Source: a virus
IMG/VR virus record: IMGVR_UViG_3300034284_000127
Span: 1-53,652 of that record
Direction: 5' to 3' (one strand)
DNA length: 53,652 nucleotides
Both the position numbers and the translations under genes were made by a program. Under the pieces are notes generated by a model. The model did no database searches. It was not told the origin of the DNA and saw only the letters and a program-made list of their open reading frames with translations. Position 1 is the stretch's first letter, and every line of letters begins with the position of its first letter. Shown here one piece after another: positions 16,872 to 25,088 of this stretch.

Positions 16872-17269
16872 TGGAATACAATAAGAAGAATTTAAAATTG
16901 GTGTCAGATATCATTATTAGAAATCTATCACCAGACTTATTACCTAAGAAATGGGTTGAACGTAATTCAAACAACCCAATGTTTGGCCATTGTCATACCG
17001 CTTCTGGTTGCCTACAGAAAGTATTTGGTACAAAGAATATTAAACTATACCGTGCTTTAGATGATGAACAAATCTGGCATTGGTGGGTAGTAGATGTTAA
17101 CGGAGATTTGATTGACCTGACTGCCGAACAATACTATTCTCAAGGGAGAAACCCACCCTACAATGATGGGACCAAGGCATCGATACTAGGATTTGACTAT
17201 CGTAAACGTGTCTTGAGGTTACTGGAAAAGGTAACTAAAGAATTATCTGAAAACGGAACACCGCTATGA
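16871..17269 (+). CDS. YunG-like protein, possible cysteine hydrolase fold
   Basis: This 132-residue protein has conserved-looking Cys41 in FGHCHTASGCLQK, His70 in QIWHWWVVDVNG and Asp82 in DLIDLTAEQYY, the order of a papain/NlpC-like triad, plus a final GFDYRKRVLRLL. Similar small phage proteins are annotated as YunG-like. A peptidase, amidase or transglutaminase-like reaction is possible but unproven. It is coupled to the epimerase by start-stop overlap, while the sigma factor gene follows after 59 bases with no clear promoter. Confidence 0.65.
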   Translation: MEYNKKNLKLVSDIIIRNLSPDLLPKKWVERNSNNPMFGHCHTASGCLQKVFGTKNIKLYRALDDEQIWHWWVVDVNGDLIDLTAEQYYSQGRNPPYNDGTKASILGFDYRKRVLRLLEKVTKELSENGTPL

Positions 17270-17328
17270 TATGCTTATTTGAAGTTGTTGTCAAGCGCTA
17301 ATACAGGCAAATGTGAAAGAATATTATT

Positions 17329-17868
17329 ATGACTGAAAAGAAACCTAAACACTATATTAACAACCCAGACTTCCTTGCCGCCTTGGTAAAGTATAGAAGT
17401 CAATGTGATGAGGCTAAGACTTTAGGTAAAGAAGACCCCAAGATACCAAACTATATTGGTGAATGTTTCTTAAAGATTGCAGAACACCTATCACGTAAGC
17501 CAAACTTCATCTCCTATTCCTTCCGTGATGAGATGATTGCCGATGGTATTGAAAACTGCCTGATGTACTTCAGAAACTTTGACCCGGTAAAGAGTAACAA
17601 TCCATTTGCTTATTTCACTCAAATAGTGTATTATGCTTTCTTACGCCGTATTATGAAAGAGAAAAAACAGCTCTATGTCAAATACAAGGCAACACAACAG
17701 ATTGGTATACTAGACGAATTTGAAATGTTTGAAGATGCAGATGGGCATCAGAAACAGTTCCAATTATATGACAATATCTCCGAATTCATTTTCAACTTTG
17801 AAGAAAGTAAGAGAAAGAAGAAAGAGGGTAAAGCTAAAGGTCTGGAAAAGTTTATTGAAGAAATATGA
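17329..17868 (+). CDS. 55: Late transcription sigma factor (gp55-like)
   Basis: This 179-residue protein (T4 gp55: 185) is the minimal sigma-like subunit that recognises TATAAATA late promoters with host core polymerase. Matches include YINNPDFLAALVKY near the N-terminus, FRDEMIADGIENCLMY and FDPVKSNNPFAYFTQI, the sigma-region-2-like core, and a variable charged C-terminus where gp55 contacts the clamp. Exact TATAAATA boxes at 5743 and 8202 fit its presence. It overlaps gp47 by four bases. Confidence 0.93.
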   Translation: MTEKKPKHYINNPDFLAALVKYRSQCDEAKTLGKEDPKIPNYIGECFLKIAEHLSRKPNFISYSFRDEMIADGIENCLMYFRNFDPVKSNNPFAYFTQIVYYAFLRRIMKEKKQLYVKYKATQQIGILDEFEMFEDADGHQKQFQLYDNISEFIFNFEESKRKKKEGKAKGLEKFIEEI

Positions 17869-18935
17869 AATTAGTTATTCTTGGTGACACACACTTTGGT
17901 GCTCGTGGTGATTCGTTAGATTTCCACAGATTCTTCCAAAGATTTTATGATGAGGTATTTTTCCCATACCTATTAGAGAATGATATTAAGGTAGTTGTAC
18001 AGTTGGGTGATTTGTTTGATAGACGCAAGTTTATTAATTTCAATTCACTCTATCTTGCTCGCAAATACTTTTTTAATAAGCTCAAAGAACACAACATTAC
18101 AATGTACACTCTATTAGGTAACCATGATGTTGCCTATAAGAATACACTTGAAGTTAATTCATCAAGTATGTTATTGAAAGAGTATGATAATGTCACGGTG
18201 TTCGATGAGTTCGCCACAATCGATTTTGGTGGTGTTCCTATCGATGTGATACCATGGCTATGCGATGACAATGAAGATGAAATCTTTACCAAAATCAAAG
18301 AATCGAAATCACAAATTTGTTTTGGGCATTTTGAGATTTCAGGCTTTGAGATGGATAGAGGCAATGTTAGCGATGTAGGTATTGACAAGAAGACATTAAA
18401 CAAGTATGATATGGTCATTACTGGTCACTTTCATCACAAATCGGATGATGGGAATATCTTCTACACAGGCACTCCTTATGAGATGACTTGGGCAGACTAT
18501 CAGGATGATAAAGGCTTTCATGTCTTTGATACTGATACTAGAAATATGGAGTTCATAGTAAATCCAAATCGTATGTTCCGAAAGGTAATGTATGATGATT
18601 CAAAACAAGACTTTGAATCTTGGAAACAATATGACTACCCATCTTTGAAAGACTGTTATGTGAAAGTTGTTGTTATCAATAAACAAAATCCATATTTGTT
18701 TGATAATGTATTAGACAACCTATACAAAGCAGGCCTATCTGATATTTCTATCGTAGAAGATTTTACTGATACCGCATTTGATACTGACCAAGATATTATT
18801 GACCAAGCGGAAGATACAATGACAATACTTTCAAAGTACATTGATAACCTTCAATTGCAGGTTGAACCAGAGAAATTAAAAAACATAATGCGTGAACTCT
18901 ATGTTGAGGCATTGAATACAGAAGTAGCTGAATGA
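17865..18935 (+). CDS. 47: Recombination endonuclease subunit gp47-like (SbcD/Mre11 family)
   Basis: This calcineurin-like phosphoesterase pairs with gp46 to resect DNA ends and degrade host DNA. The 356 residues carry all metal motifs: LGDTHFG (Asp8, His10), LGDLFDRR, LGNHD, and VITGHFHHKS near residue 190. T4 gp47 is 339 residues. Start and stop each overlap the neighbouring genes by four bases, giving a tight 55-47-46 unit. Confidence 0.95.
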   Translation: MKLVILGDTHFGARGDSLDFHRFFQRFYDEVFFPYLLENDIKVVVQLGDLFDRRKFINFNSLYLARKYFFNKLKEHNITMYTLLGNHDVAYKNTLEVNSSSMLLKEYDNVTVFDEFATIDFGGVPIDVIPWLCDDNEDEIFTKIKESKSQICFGHFEISGFEMDRGNVSDVGIDKKTLNKYDMVITGHFHHKSDDGNIFYTGTPYEMTWADYQDDKGFHVFDTDTRNMEFIVNPNRMFRKVMYDDSKQDFESWKQYDYPSLKDCYVKVVVINKQNPYLFDNVLDNLYKAGLSDISIVEDFTDTAFDTDQDIIDQAEDTMTILSKYIDNLQLQVEPEKLKNIMRELYVEALNTEVAE

Positions 18936-20644
18936 TTATTTTTCGTAAGGTTCGTTGGAAGAATTTACTTTCAACGGGCAACCACTTTACTGAGATACAA
19001 CTTGATGGTAACTCCAACACATTAGTTGTTGGTGAAAATGGATCAGGTAAAAGTACAATGCTTGATGCATTGTGTTTCGGCCTGTTTGGCAAAGCATTTC
19101 GTAATGTTAACAAGCCACAATTGTTGAATTCAATCAATCAAAAAGATTGTGTCGTTGAAGTTGAGTTTGATGCCAATAATAAATCATATAAGATTATTCG
19201 TGGTATTAAACCAAATGTGTTTGAGATTCAACAGAATGGTGACTTGTTAAACCAAGATGCGGCTGCAAGAGACTACCAAGAATTCTTAGAGAAGTTCATT
19301 CTCAAAATGAATTACAAATCTTTCACACAGATTGTTATTCTTGGTTCGGCATCATTCACGCCATTCATGCAGCTATCATCTTCTGACCGCAGAACTATTA
19401 TTGAAGACTTACTTGACATTCAAATCTTCTCTACAATGAATGGGTTGGTAAAAGGTAGATTATCAGCCAATAAAGATTCAACTTCAAATAAGAAGTATGA
19501 TATTGATTTGACAAAACAAAAATATGATTTAGAAAAGAAACATATTGATGAGTTGAAACAGAACAATGATGAGAAAGTGAAACAATATGAAGGTGAGATT
19601 GAACGTAATAATCAAACCATACAAACCTTACATGCAGAAATTGCTAATGCCTCAACATACGTTGCAGACTACTCTACCAAGGTGGCATTACAGGTTGAAA
19701 CTGAGAATAAGGTTAAAAAACTTGGTAAGCTTGAATCACAAATTGAAAGCAACTTATCCAAATTTCAGAAAGATATCAGTTTCTTTTCACACAATGATGA
19801 TTGTCCAACGTGTAGGCAATCCATTGCCGCCGAGTTTAAAGAAGGACAAATACAGTCCCTACAAACCAAGACTGAACAATGTGAACACGGGTTAAAAGAA
19901 CTAGAAACGAAACTGTTAGAAGAACAGTCTAAGTTGAATGAGATTGCTGAAGTACAGAGAGCTATTCAGAAGTTACAAATTGATATTGCAACAAAGAACA
20001 CTACCATTGTAGAAGTTAACAAGTATATTGTTAAGATGCAAAAAGAGGTAGAGTTATTGAAAGAGACAAAAGGTTCAACACAGCTACAAGAAACACAGCT
20101 GCAAGAACTCGCAAGTCAGTTGAAACAACTAGAATCAGACTTAAAAGAATTGATAGAAGAAAAAACATATTATGAAACGGCAACGTCATTGTTAAGAGAT
20201 ACTGGTATTAAGACCAAGATTATCAAACAGTATTTGCCTATCATCAATAAGTTGGTCAACAAATATTTATCATCACTAGATTTCTTTGTAAACTTTAACC
20301 TAGATGAATCATTTAAAGAAACAATCAAATCAAGGCATCGTGATGACTTTTCTTACCACAACTTTTCTGAAGGTGAGAAACAACGTATTGATATGGCCTT
20401 GATGTTAACATGGCGTGCTGTTGCTAAGTTAAAGAACTCATCTAATACCAACTTGTTGATTTTGGATGAAACATTTGATTCTTCATTAGACACTACTGGT
20501 ACGGAAGAATTGATGAAGATTCTACACATGCTTGAGGGTGTTAACCTATTTGTTATTAGCCACAAGGGTGACATTCTACAAGATAAGTTTGCTAACGTAA
20601 TTAGATTCGGTAAAGAAAAGAATTTTTCAAGGATAATAAAATGA
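18932..20644 (+). CDS. 46: Recombination endonuclease subunit gp46-like (SbcC/Rad50 ATPase)
   Basis: This 570-residue ATPase would clamp DNA and drive the gp47 nuclease. It shows Walker A GENGSGKST at 34-42, a long coiled coil interrupted by the zinc hook CPTC (Cys291, Cys294), the ABC signature FSEGEKQRIDMAL, and Walker B NLLILDETFD near the C-terminus. T4 gp46 is 560 residues. The next gene's ATG overlaps the stop (ATGA). Confidence 0.96.
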   Translation: MIIFRKVRWKNLLSTGNHFTEIQLDGNSNTLVVGENGSGKSTMLDALCFGLFGKAFRNVNKPQLLNSINQKDCVVEVEFDANNKSYKIIRGIKPNVFEIQQNGDLLNQDAAARDYQEFLEKFILKMNYKSFTQIVILGSASFTPFMQLSSSDRRTIIEDLLDIQIFSTMNGLVKGRLSANKDSTSNKKYDIDLTKQKYDLEKKHIDELKQNNDEKVKQYEGEIERNNQTIQTLHAEIANASTYVADYSTKVALQVETENKVKKLGKLESQIESNLSKFQKDISFFSHNDDCPTCRQSIAAEFKEGQIQSLQTKTEQCEHGLKELETKLLEEQSKLNEIAEVQRAIQKLQIDIATKNTTIVEVNKYIVKMQKEVELLKETKGSTQLQETQLQELASQLKQLESDLKELIEEKTYYETATSLLRDTGIKTKIIKQYLPIINKLVNKYLSSLDFFVNFNLDESFKETIKSRHRDDFSYHNFSEGEKQRIDMALMLTWRAVAKLKNSSNTNLLILDETFDSSLDTTGTEELMKILHMLEGVNLFVISHKGDILQDKFANVIRFGKEKNFSRIIK

Positions 20645-21216
20645 GTGAAATACTAAGAATTGATACTAGTGCTGGTGTAACAAAAGCAACAGACACTATT
20701 GAAGACCTGCCTTTATATAATGATAATCATCCTATGTTAAAGGCTGTTATTCCAGAATATAGAATACAGTTGCCTAACCCATTGATGACCAAATTGGTTA
20801 AAAGGTTGAAACAAACAAAACTAAAATATGGCGGCATTGGCCTTTCTGCAAACCAATGTGGTGTTATGGAAAGAGTATTCGTTATTGGGTATGAAGAAAC
20901 TAATATGGTTTGTATCAACCCTAAAATCATTGATGCTTCGGCAGACTTGATTAAAGACAATGAAGGTTGCCTCTCTTTCCCTGGTTTATATGTTAAGATA
21001 TCAAGGCCTAGTTGGTTGGAAGTAGAGTACGTTACTGAAAATGGCGAACTAATACGACAAAGAATTGAAGGTCTGACTGCAAGATGTTTTGCACATGAAT
21101 TGGATCATATGAATGGTACTAAGTTTACCGAACATGTTGGTCCAGTTGCACTCAGACTGGCTAAAGATAAACAAGAAAAACGCATTAAGAAACATGTGCG
21201 AAATAGAAAGAAATAA
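20641..21216 (+). CDS. def: Peptide deformylase
   Basis: This metal enzyme removes the formyl group from nascent N-terminal methionines. All three motifs are present in 191 residues: GIGLSANQ (65-72; usually GxGLAAxQ), EGCLSFPG (Cys110, metal ligand) and HELDHMNG (152-159, HExDH). Phage deformylases are common in environmental T4-likes. It has a longer C-terminal basic tail (KDKQEKRIKKHVRNRKK) than the smallest phage forms. It is coupled to gp46 and to the DUF4338-like gene by overlaps. It may support rapid synthesis of phage proteins. Confidence 0.93.
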   Translation: MSEILRIDTSAGVTKATDTIEDLPLYNDNHPMLKAVIPEYRIQLPNPLMTKLVKRLKQTKLKYGGIGLSANQCGVMERVFVIGYEETNMVCINPKIIDASADLIKDNEGCLSFPGLYVKISRPSWLEVEYVTENGELIRQRIEGLTARCFAHELDHMNGTKFTEHVGPVALRLAKDKQEKRIKKHVRNRKK

Positions 21217-22493
21217 TGGCATACGGATTTGACCCAAAAGATGATGTAGATACGCAATGGACAAAATGGCATGCAGACTTTAAAGAGCCTGCTGTTTTGA
21301 CTGATGAGACTTTACGTGAGAAAATCATTAGTGACCTTACATTTGTATCAAAGATGGATGTCAAAGAATATACATTATACCAAAAATGGTGTGAAGTGCA
21401 AGACAGATATCCTACAATGACTGTTAATGATTTGTGGGAAGGTGAGAAGGTTGTATTACAGAGTGATGTTCAACGTGATGCTATTGATGACATTAAGAAC
21501 AACTTTTGGATTCCAGAAACACTTGAAGATTATCTGAAACTTGAACCTGAAATGATTTACACAAACAAAGGTGAGAACTTGCCTGAATTGTGGAATTGTA
21601 TTCGCACCTTTTCTTCTACAATGAAGAACAACTCTAACATTGGCCGCAATCTAAACTTCATCATTCGTGATAAGGTAACAAAGAAGTATCTTGGTGTTAT
21701 TTGTATTTCATCAGACTTTCTTGATTTGACACCAAGAGATAATCACATTGGTTGGCCAAGAGAACTTAAAACACAAGGCGGTATGATTAACCATACTGCA
21801 ATTGGTTCTACAATTGTTCCATTGCAGCCACTTGGTTTTAATTATGTTGGTGGTAAATTACTGGCACTTCTATGTCTTGCCGATCCTGTACAAGAATTGT
21901 GGAAGAAATTATATGGCGACACATTAGTTTCTGTAACTACAACTTCATTGTATGGTAGAACTAAGGCTGATGGACTTTCTCAGTATGATGGTCTAGACCA
22001 CTGGCAGAAAATGGGATTTACGGCAGGTTCGGTATCATTTGAACCAGAAAAAGAAACACGATATGATATTCGTGATTGGTTGAAAACAAAACATACACGT
22101 AAATACTTTGAATGGTATGTTGCAAAGAAGCCAAGCGGACAACCACATAAGCGTGACCATAAGAATCGTTCACTTCAGTTTGTTTATTCTAAATTGAATA
22201 TTCCTAAAGAGTTGATTCGTACAGACCATGCTCGAGGCATTTATTGGTCGCCACTATACGATAACTCTATTGATTACCTTAATAAGAAAATTGGTGATGA
22301 TGACTTGGTTAAATCATTTGATACAAGCGTTGAAGCCTTAGTTGATATTTGGAGAACTAAACATGCCAAACCACGTATCAAACAATTGGCCAAAAAAGGC
22401 CGTAACAATAACGAAACCTTGTTCTATGACGACCTCTGTTATCTAACATGGGAACAGGCAAAAGAGAAGTATCTTTGCCAAGTTGGTCGTTAA
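21216..22493 (+). CDS. DUF4338 (DruA-like) domain protein, copy 1
   Basis: This 425-residue protein carries a central domain that I match to DUF4338, the domain of the DruA protein of Druantia defence systems: IRDKVTKKYLGVICISSDF, DNHIGWPRE, STIVPLQPLGFNYVGGKLL, then TTTSLYGRTKADGLSQYDG. A second gene (38997-40112) repeats the same landmarks. The glycine-rich LGFNYVGGKLLALL stretch recalls the acyl-CoA loop of GNAT-like folds, a weak analogy. N- and C-terminal parts are unrelated to anything I recognise. It overlaps the deformylase gene by one base and is the last gene before the RNA/promoter region. Confidence 0.68.
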   Translation: MAYGFDPKDDVDTQWTKWHADFKEPAVLTDETLREKIISDLTFVSKMDVKEYTLYQKWCEVQDRYPTMTVNDLWEGEKVVLQSDVQRDAIDDIKNNFWIPETLEDYLKLEPEMIYTNKGENLPELWNCIRTFSSTMKNNSNIGRNLNFIIRDKVTKKYLGVICISSDFLDLTPRDNHIGWPRELKTQGGMINHTAIGSTIVPLQPLGFNYVGGKLLALLCLADPVQELWKKLYGDTLVSVTTTSLYGRTKADGLSQYDGLDHWQKMGFTAGSVSFEPEKETRYDIRDWLKTKHTRKYFEWYVAKKPSGQPHKRDHKNRSLQFVYSKLNIPKELIRTDHARGIYWSPLYDNSIDYLNKKIGDDDLVKSFDTSVEALVDIWRTKHAKPRIKQLAKKGRNNNETLFYDDLCYLTWEQAKEKYLCQVGR

Positions 22494-22498
22494 AACGC

Positions 22499-22527
22499 TT
22501 GACAAACAGCCTATATAATTATATAAT
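22499..22527 (+). promoter_or_regulatory. Consensus sigma70 promoter for the tRNA-like RNA
   Basis: TTGACA and TATAAT are both perfect, with a 17-base spacer, which is rare in the window. The predicted start is near 22534, four bases before the tRNA-like element. No open reading frame follows directly, so it appears to serve an RNA. Confidence 0.85.
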
Positions 22528-22537
22528 AGACACAAAT

Positions 22538-22600
22538 GCGGAGAGTCCGAGACAGCCCGTCCCAACGGGCAGACAGGTTTAACTCCTGTTATCCGCTCCA
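22538..22600 (+). ncRNA. tRNA-Gly(CCC)-like small RNA lacking a normal D-arm
   Basis: The 63 bases can fold as follows: GCGGAGA with TATCCGC as acceptor stem (one G-A mismatch), discriminator T and encoded CCA at the end; ACAGG/CCTGT as T-stem with loop TTTAACT (consensus TTCRANY except C56); and GCCCG/CGGGC with loop TCCCAA containing CCC. Only a three-pair GTC-CGA-GAC mini-hairpin lies where the D-arm should be, and the anticodon loop has six bases instead of seven. Bacterial glycine identity features (G1-C72, C2-G71, G3-C70, U73, C35, C36) are kept. It may be a degenerate tRNA or a tRNA mimic. Confidence 0.5.
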
Positions 22601-22605
22601 TTCCT

Positions 22606-22621
22606 AAGTCCCATGCGACTT
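22606..22621 (+). repeat. Small hairpin downstream of the tRNA-like RNA
   Basis: AAGTC and GACTT pair around CCATGC six bases after the encoded CCA. It lacks a T-run; it could assist 3' processing or termination of the RNA. Confidence 0.3.
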
Positions 22622-22626
22622 CCCAA

Positions 22627-22646
22627 CTGTTGTTTTTACGCAACAG
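22627..22646 (+). promoter_or_regulatory. Inverted repeat CTGTTG-N8-CAACAG upstream of a promoter
   Basis: The six-base arms flank TTTTTACG and end four bases before the TTGACA of the next promoter. The same TGTTG...CAACAGG element precedes the cobS promoter at 25011-25028. It is either an upstream operator or a weak terminator for the RNA. Confidence 0.5.
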
Positions 22647-22650
22647 GCTC

Positions 22651-22678
22651 TTGACAAATCCTCCAGTTTTGATATAAT
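22651..22678 (+). promoter_or_regulatory. Consensus sigma70 promoter for the VWA/metalloprotease-like gene
   Basis: TTGACA and TATAAT are separated by 16 bases. The predicted start is near 22685, with AAAAAGG before the ATG at 22706. The spacer contains CCTCC, as does the cobS promoter. Confidence 0.83.
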
Positions 22679-22705
22679 GGTTAGATAAATTCAAAAAGGT
22701 TTTGC

Positions 22706-25009
22706 ATGACAGCATTTACAGTAGAACAAAAATCTCAGCTTGCCAAGTTGATGGCAACTGAGAACCTTACCATTCAACATTCAAAAATCCATACTGCCAA
22801 ATTTGACCCAACTAAACGGATTCTTTATCTTCCTATGTGGAAAGATATGTCAAGTTTCATGTATGATTTGCTTGGCGGCCATGAGGTCGGTCATGCTCTT
22901 TATACTCCTGCGGATGGTTGGCATGATGTTGTTACCGATAAAAACAGAGGTAAGAATTATAAAGCTTTCCTTAATGTGATTGAAGATGCTCGCATTGAGA
23001 AAAAAGTTATTCGTAAATATCCAGGCCTTAAATCATCATTCCGTAAAGCATATGCTGAATTAAGTGACCGTGATTTCTTTGGCATCCAACATCGTGACAT
23101 TAACCATATGTCATTCATTGACCGATTGAATATCTATACCAAGAGCCAATACAGCGAAAACATTAGATTTTCTGTTGAAGAAATGCAAATGATTGGTGAA
23201 GTTCAAATGCTTGAAACATGGAATGATGTGCTTCGGGTAACTGAAAAGATTTATGGTTATTGTAAGAATGAACAATTTGAATTATCAATTGGTGATGATT
23301 TTGAATATGACGCTGAAGGCAATCCCTTAGATGAAGATGATACCAATTCCGATTATGATTATGATACTGAATTGGATAATGGTGAATCTGGCGACAGCGA
23401 AGATTCGGATGAAACCTCAGATGAAACTACCGATGAAGAAACCGATGGTAACTCTGATGGTGAAGGTGACGATTCCGATTCTGATGATGACGGCAACAAT
23501 GTGAATCGTGATAAAGATTCGCAAATGTCCAATTTCGATTCAGAAGATTTTGATCCAGAATGTGTAACTGACGATAACTACCGCAAAAACGAAGTGACAT
23601 TGCTTGATGAAAAATGCAAGCCTTATGTGTACGCTAATATGCCTACACCTATTTTGTCTAAAATTATCACACCTGCAAAACGGGTTCAAGAGTTGTTGAC
23701 ATTAGATTTTGCAAATCAGGTTAAAGATGGTTATATAACAGATGAAAGAATCAATGGTTTTGTACAAGAATTTCGTAATAGAAATGAACGTTACATTGCA
23801 TTGCTTGCCAAAGAGTTTGAAATGCGTAAGGCTGCCAAATCATTCAGTAAGGCAAAGCAATCGGATACTGGTGATGTTGATGTTAACAAACTGGCTTCAT
23901 ACCGTTTTGATGACAATATCTTCCGTAAAATCATGCAAGTGCCAAAAGGCAAATCACATGGTTTGATTCTGTTGCTTGATTATTCTGGTTCTATGTCAGA
24001 TAACATGGCAGGTTCTATTGAACAAATCTTGGTTCTTTCCATGTTCTGCCGTAAAGTAAACATTCCATTCCATGTTTATGCATTCAGTAATGATTCTTCC
24101 ACATGGTCAATTGATAATCCCAAGACTACTGCTGTACCACTTAGCGTTCTTGGAAATCCTATGGAAGTTCGTCAATGTTTTATGTACCAATCTGGTGAAT
24201 TAAAATTTGAAGCTATTTCATTGCGTGAATATTTAAATTCTAAAATGACAAATGCTGAATTTACCAAGGCCTTGCGTAACATGGTATTGTTGAAAAAGTC
24301 CTATGAAGGCGGTCGTTATGCTCGTGTTGTGCAAAGACCACATTCTGAAAGACTTTCAAATACTCCTTTGACAGAAGCTTTGGTTGCAACACAAGCAATT
24401 ATGAAAAACTTTAAACGTAGCAACAATTTGGATATTACAAACTTGGTAATTATCCATGACGGTGATGCTGACTCCACTAATTGTGTGGCAAATGATGAAG
24501 GTGGTTACAATTGGTTTCATCCATTGTATGAGAATGTTATCCTTCAAGATAACAAATTAAAATACCAGAAGCTAGTTAAGTCTAACAACTTAAGCAATGA
24601 AATGTTTGTTTCGGTTGCTGAGTGGTTTACCGCTACAACCAACTCTAAGATTTTTGGTTTCTTTATTGTTCCTCCTCATCGTTCAAAGGGCATCATTAGA
24701 CATTACTACCATAATGAAAATAGATTACCTCTATACACTAAGCGTTCTGATGCTAACATAGATGCTGAGTTGATTAAACAACTGAAGCGTAAATTGGATA
24801 CTCAGAAGTTTTTACATTCATTCAATCCTGGTTATGATTCGTTCTTCCTAATTTCTGGTGGAAATGATTTAATGACCAATGATGGTGAAATTGAGGTTGA
24901 TGGTAAACTTACAGCATCTAAGCTCAAGAATGCTTTTATGAAGTTCAATAAAGGCAAACAGATTAACCGAGTGTTAGTCTCCAAGTTCATTCAAGGCATT
25001 GCTGCCTGA
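22706..25009 (+). CDS. CobT-like protein: HExxH metal site plus von Willebrand A domain
   Basis: The N-terminal part of this 767-residue protein contains GGHEVGHALY (HEVGH at 59-63) and NVIEDARIEKK (Glu93), a gluzincin-like zinc site. Residues ~195-280 are a long Asp/Glu/Ser/Thr tract, as in CobT. The C-terminal part has the MIDAS motif LLLDYSGSMSD (Asp425, Ser427, Ser429). The next gene is the CobS-like AAA+ ATPase, so the pair resembles the chelatase-type or MoxR-VWA chaperone systems. In phages the role is unknown; cobalt insertion is unlikely without CobN. The own promoter and AAAAAGG site support the start. Confidence 0.8.
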   Translation: MTAFTVEQKSQLAKLMATENLTIQHSKIHTAKFDPTKRILYLPMWKDMSSFMYDLLGGHEVGHALYTPADGWHDVVTDKNRGKNYKAFLNVIEDARIEKKVIRKYPGLKSSFRKAYAELSDRDFFGIQHRDINHMSFIDRLNIYTKSQYSENIRFSVEEMQMIGEVQMLETWNDVLRVTEKIYGYCKNEQFELSIGDDFEYDAEGNPLDEDDTNSDYDYDTELDNGESGDSEDSDETSDETTDEETDGNSDGEGDDSDSDDDGNNVNRDKDSQMSNFDSEDFDPECVTDDNYRKNEVTLLDEKCKPYVYANMPTPILSKIITPAKRVQELLTLDFANQVKDGYITDERINGFVQEFRNRNERYIALLAKEFEMRKAAKSFSKAKQSDTGDVDVNKLASYRFDDNIFRKIMQVPKGKSHGLILLLDYSGSMSDNMAGSIEQILVLSMFCRKVNIPFHVYAFSNDSSTWSIDNPKTTAVPLSVLGNPMEVRQCFMYQSGELKFEAISLREYLNSKMTNAEFTKALRNMVLLKKSYEGGRYARVVQRPHSERLSNTPLTEALVATQAIMKNFKRSNNLDITNLVIIHDGDADSTNCVANDEGGYNWFHPLYENVILQDNKLKYQKLVKSNNLSNEMFVSVAEWFTATTNSKIFGFFIVPPHRSKGIIRHYYHNENRLPLYTKRSDANIDAELIKQLKRKLDTQKFLHSFNPGYDSFFLISGGNDLMTNDGEIEVDGKLTASKLKNAFMKFNKGKQINRVLVSKFIQGIAA

Positions 25010-25010
25010 G

Positions 25011-25028
25011 TGTTGTATTAATACAACA
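25011..25028 (+). promoter_or_regulatory. Perfect 18-nt palindrome upstream of the cobS promoter
   Basis: TGTTGTATTAATACAACA is fully self-complementary and ends six bases before TTGACA. It shares TGTTGT and ACAACAGG with the element at 22627-22646. It lies two bases after the preceding stop codon. Operator or mRNA 3' hairpin are both possible. Confidence 0.55.
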
Positions 25029-25034
25029 GGGTGG

Positions 25035-25062
25035 TTGACAATACCTCCTGTTGTGTTATAAT
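25035..25062 (+). promoter_or_regulatory. Consensus sigma70 promoter for the cobS-like gene
   Basis: TTGACA and TATAAT are separated by 16 bases, with CCTCC in the spacer as in the 22651 promoter. The predicted start is near 25069, twenty bases before the ATG. Confidence 0.83.
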
Positions 25063-25088
25063 ATACCCTATATTATGAAAGATTTATT

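Noticed and set aside
22538-22600. Hammerhead or twister ribozyme instead of a tRNA-like RNA
   Set aside because: No CUGAUGA/GAAA hammerhead core is present. UCCCAA resembles part of a twister loop, but the remaining conserved strands are missing. The T-arm and encoded CCA favour a tRNA-like reading.
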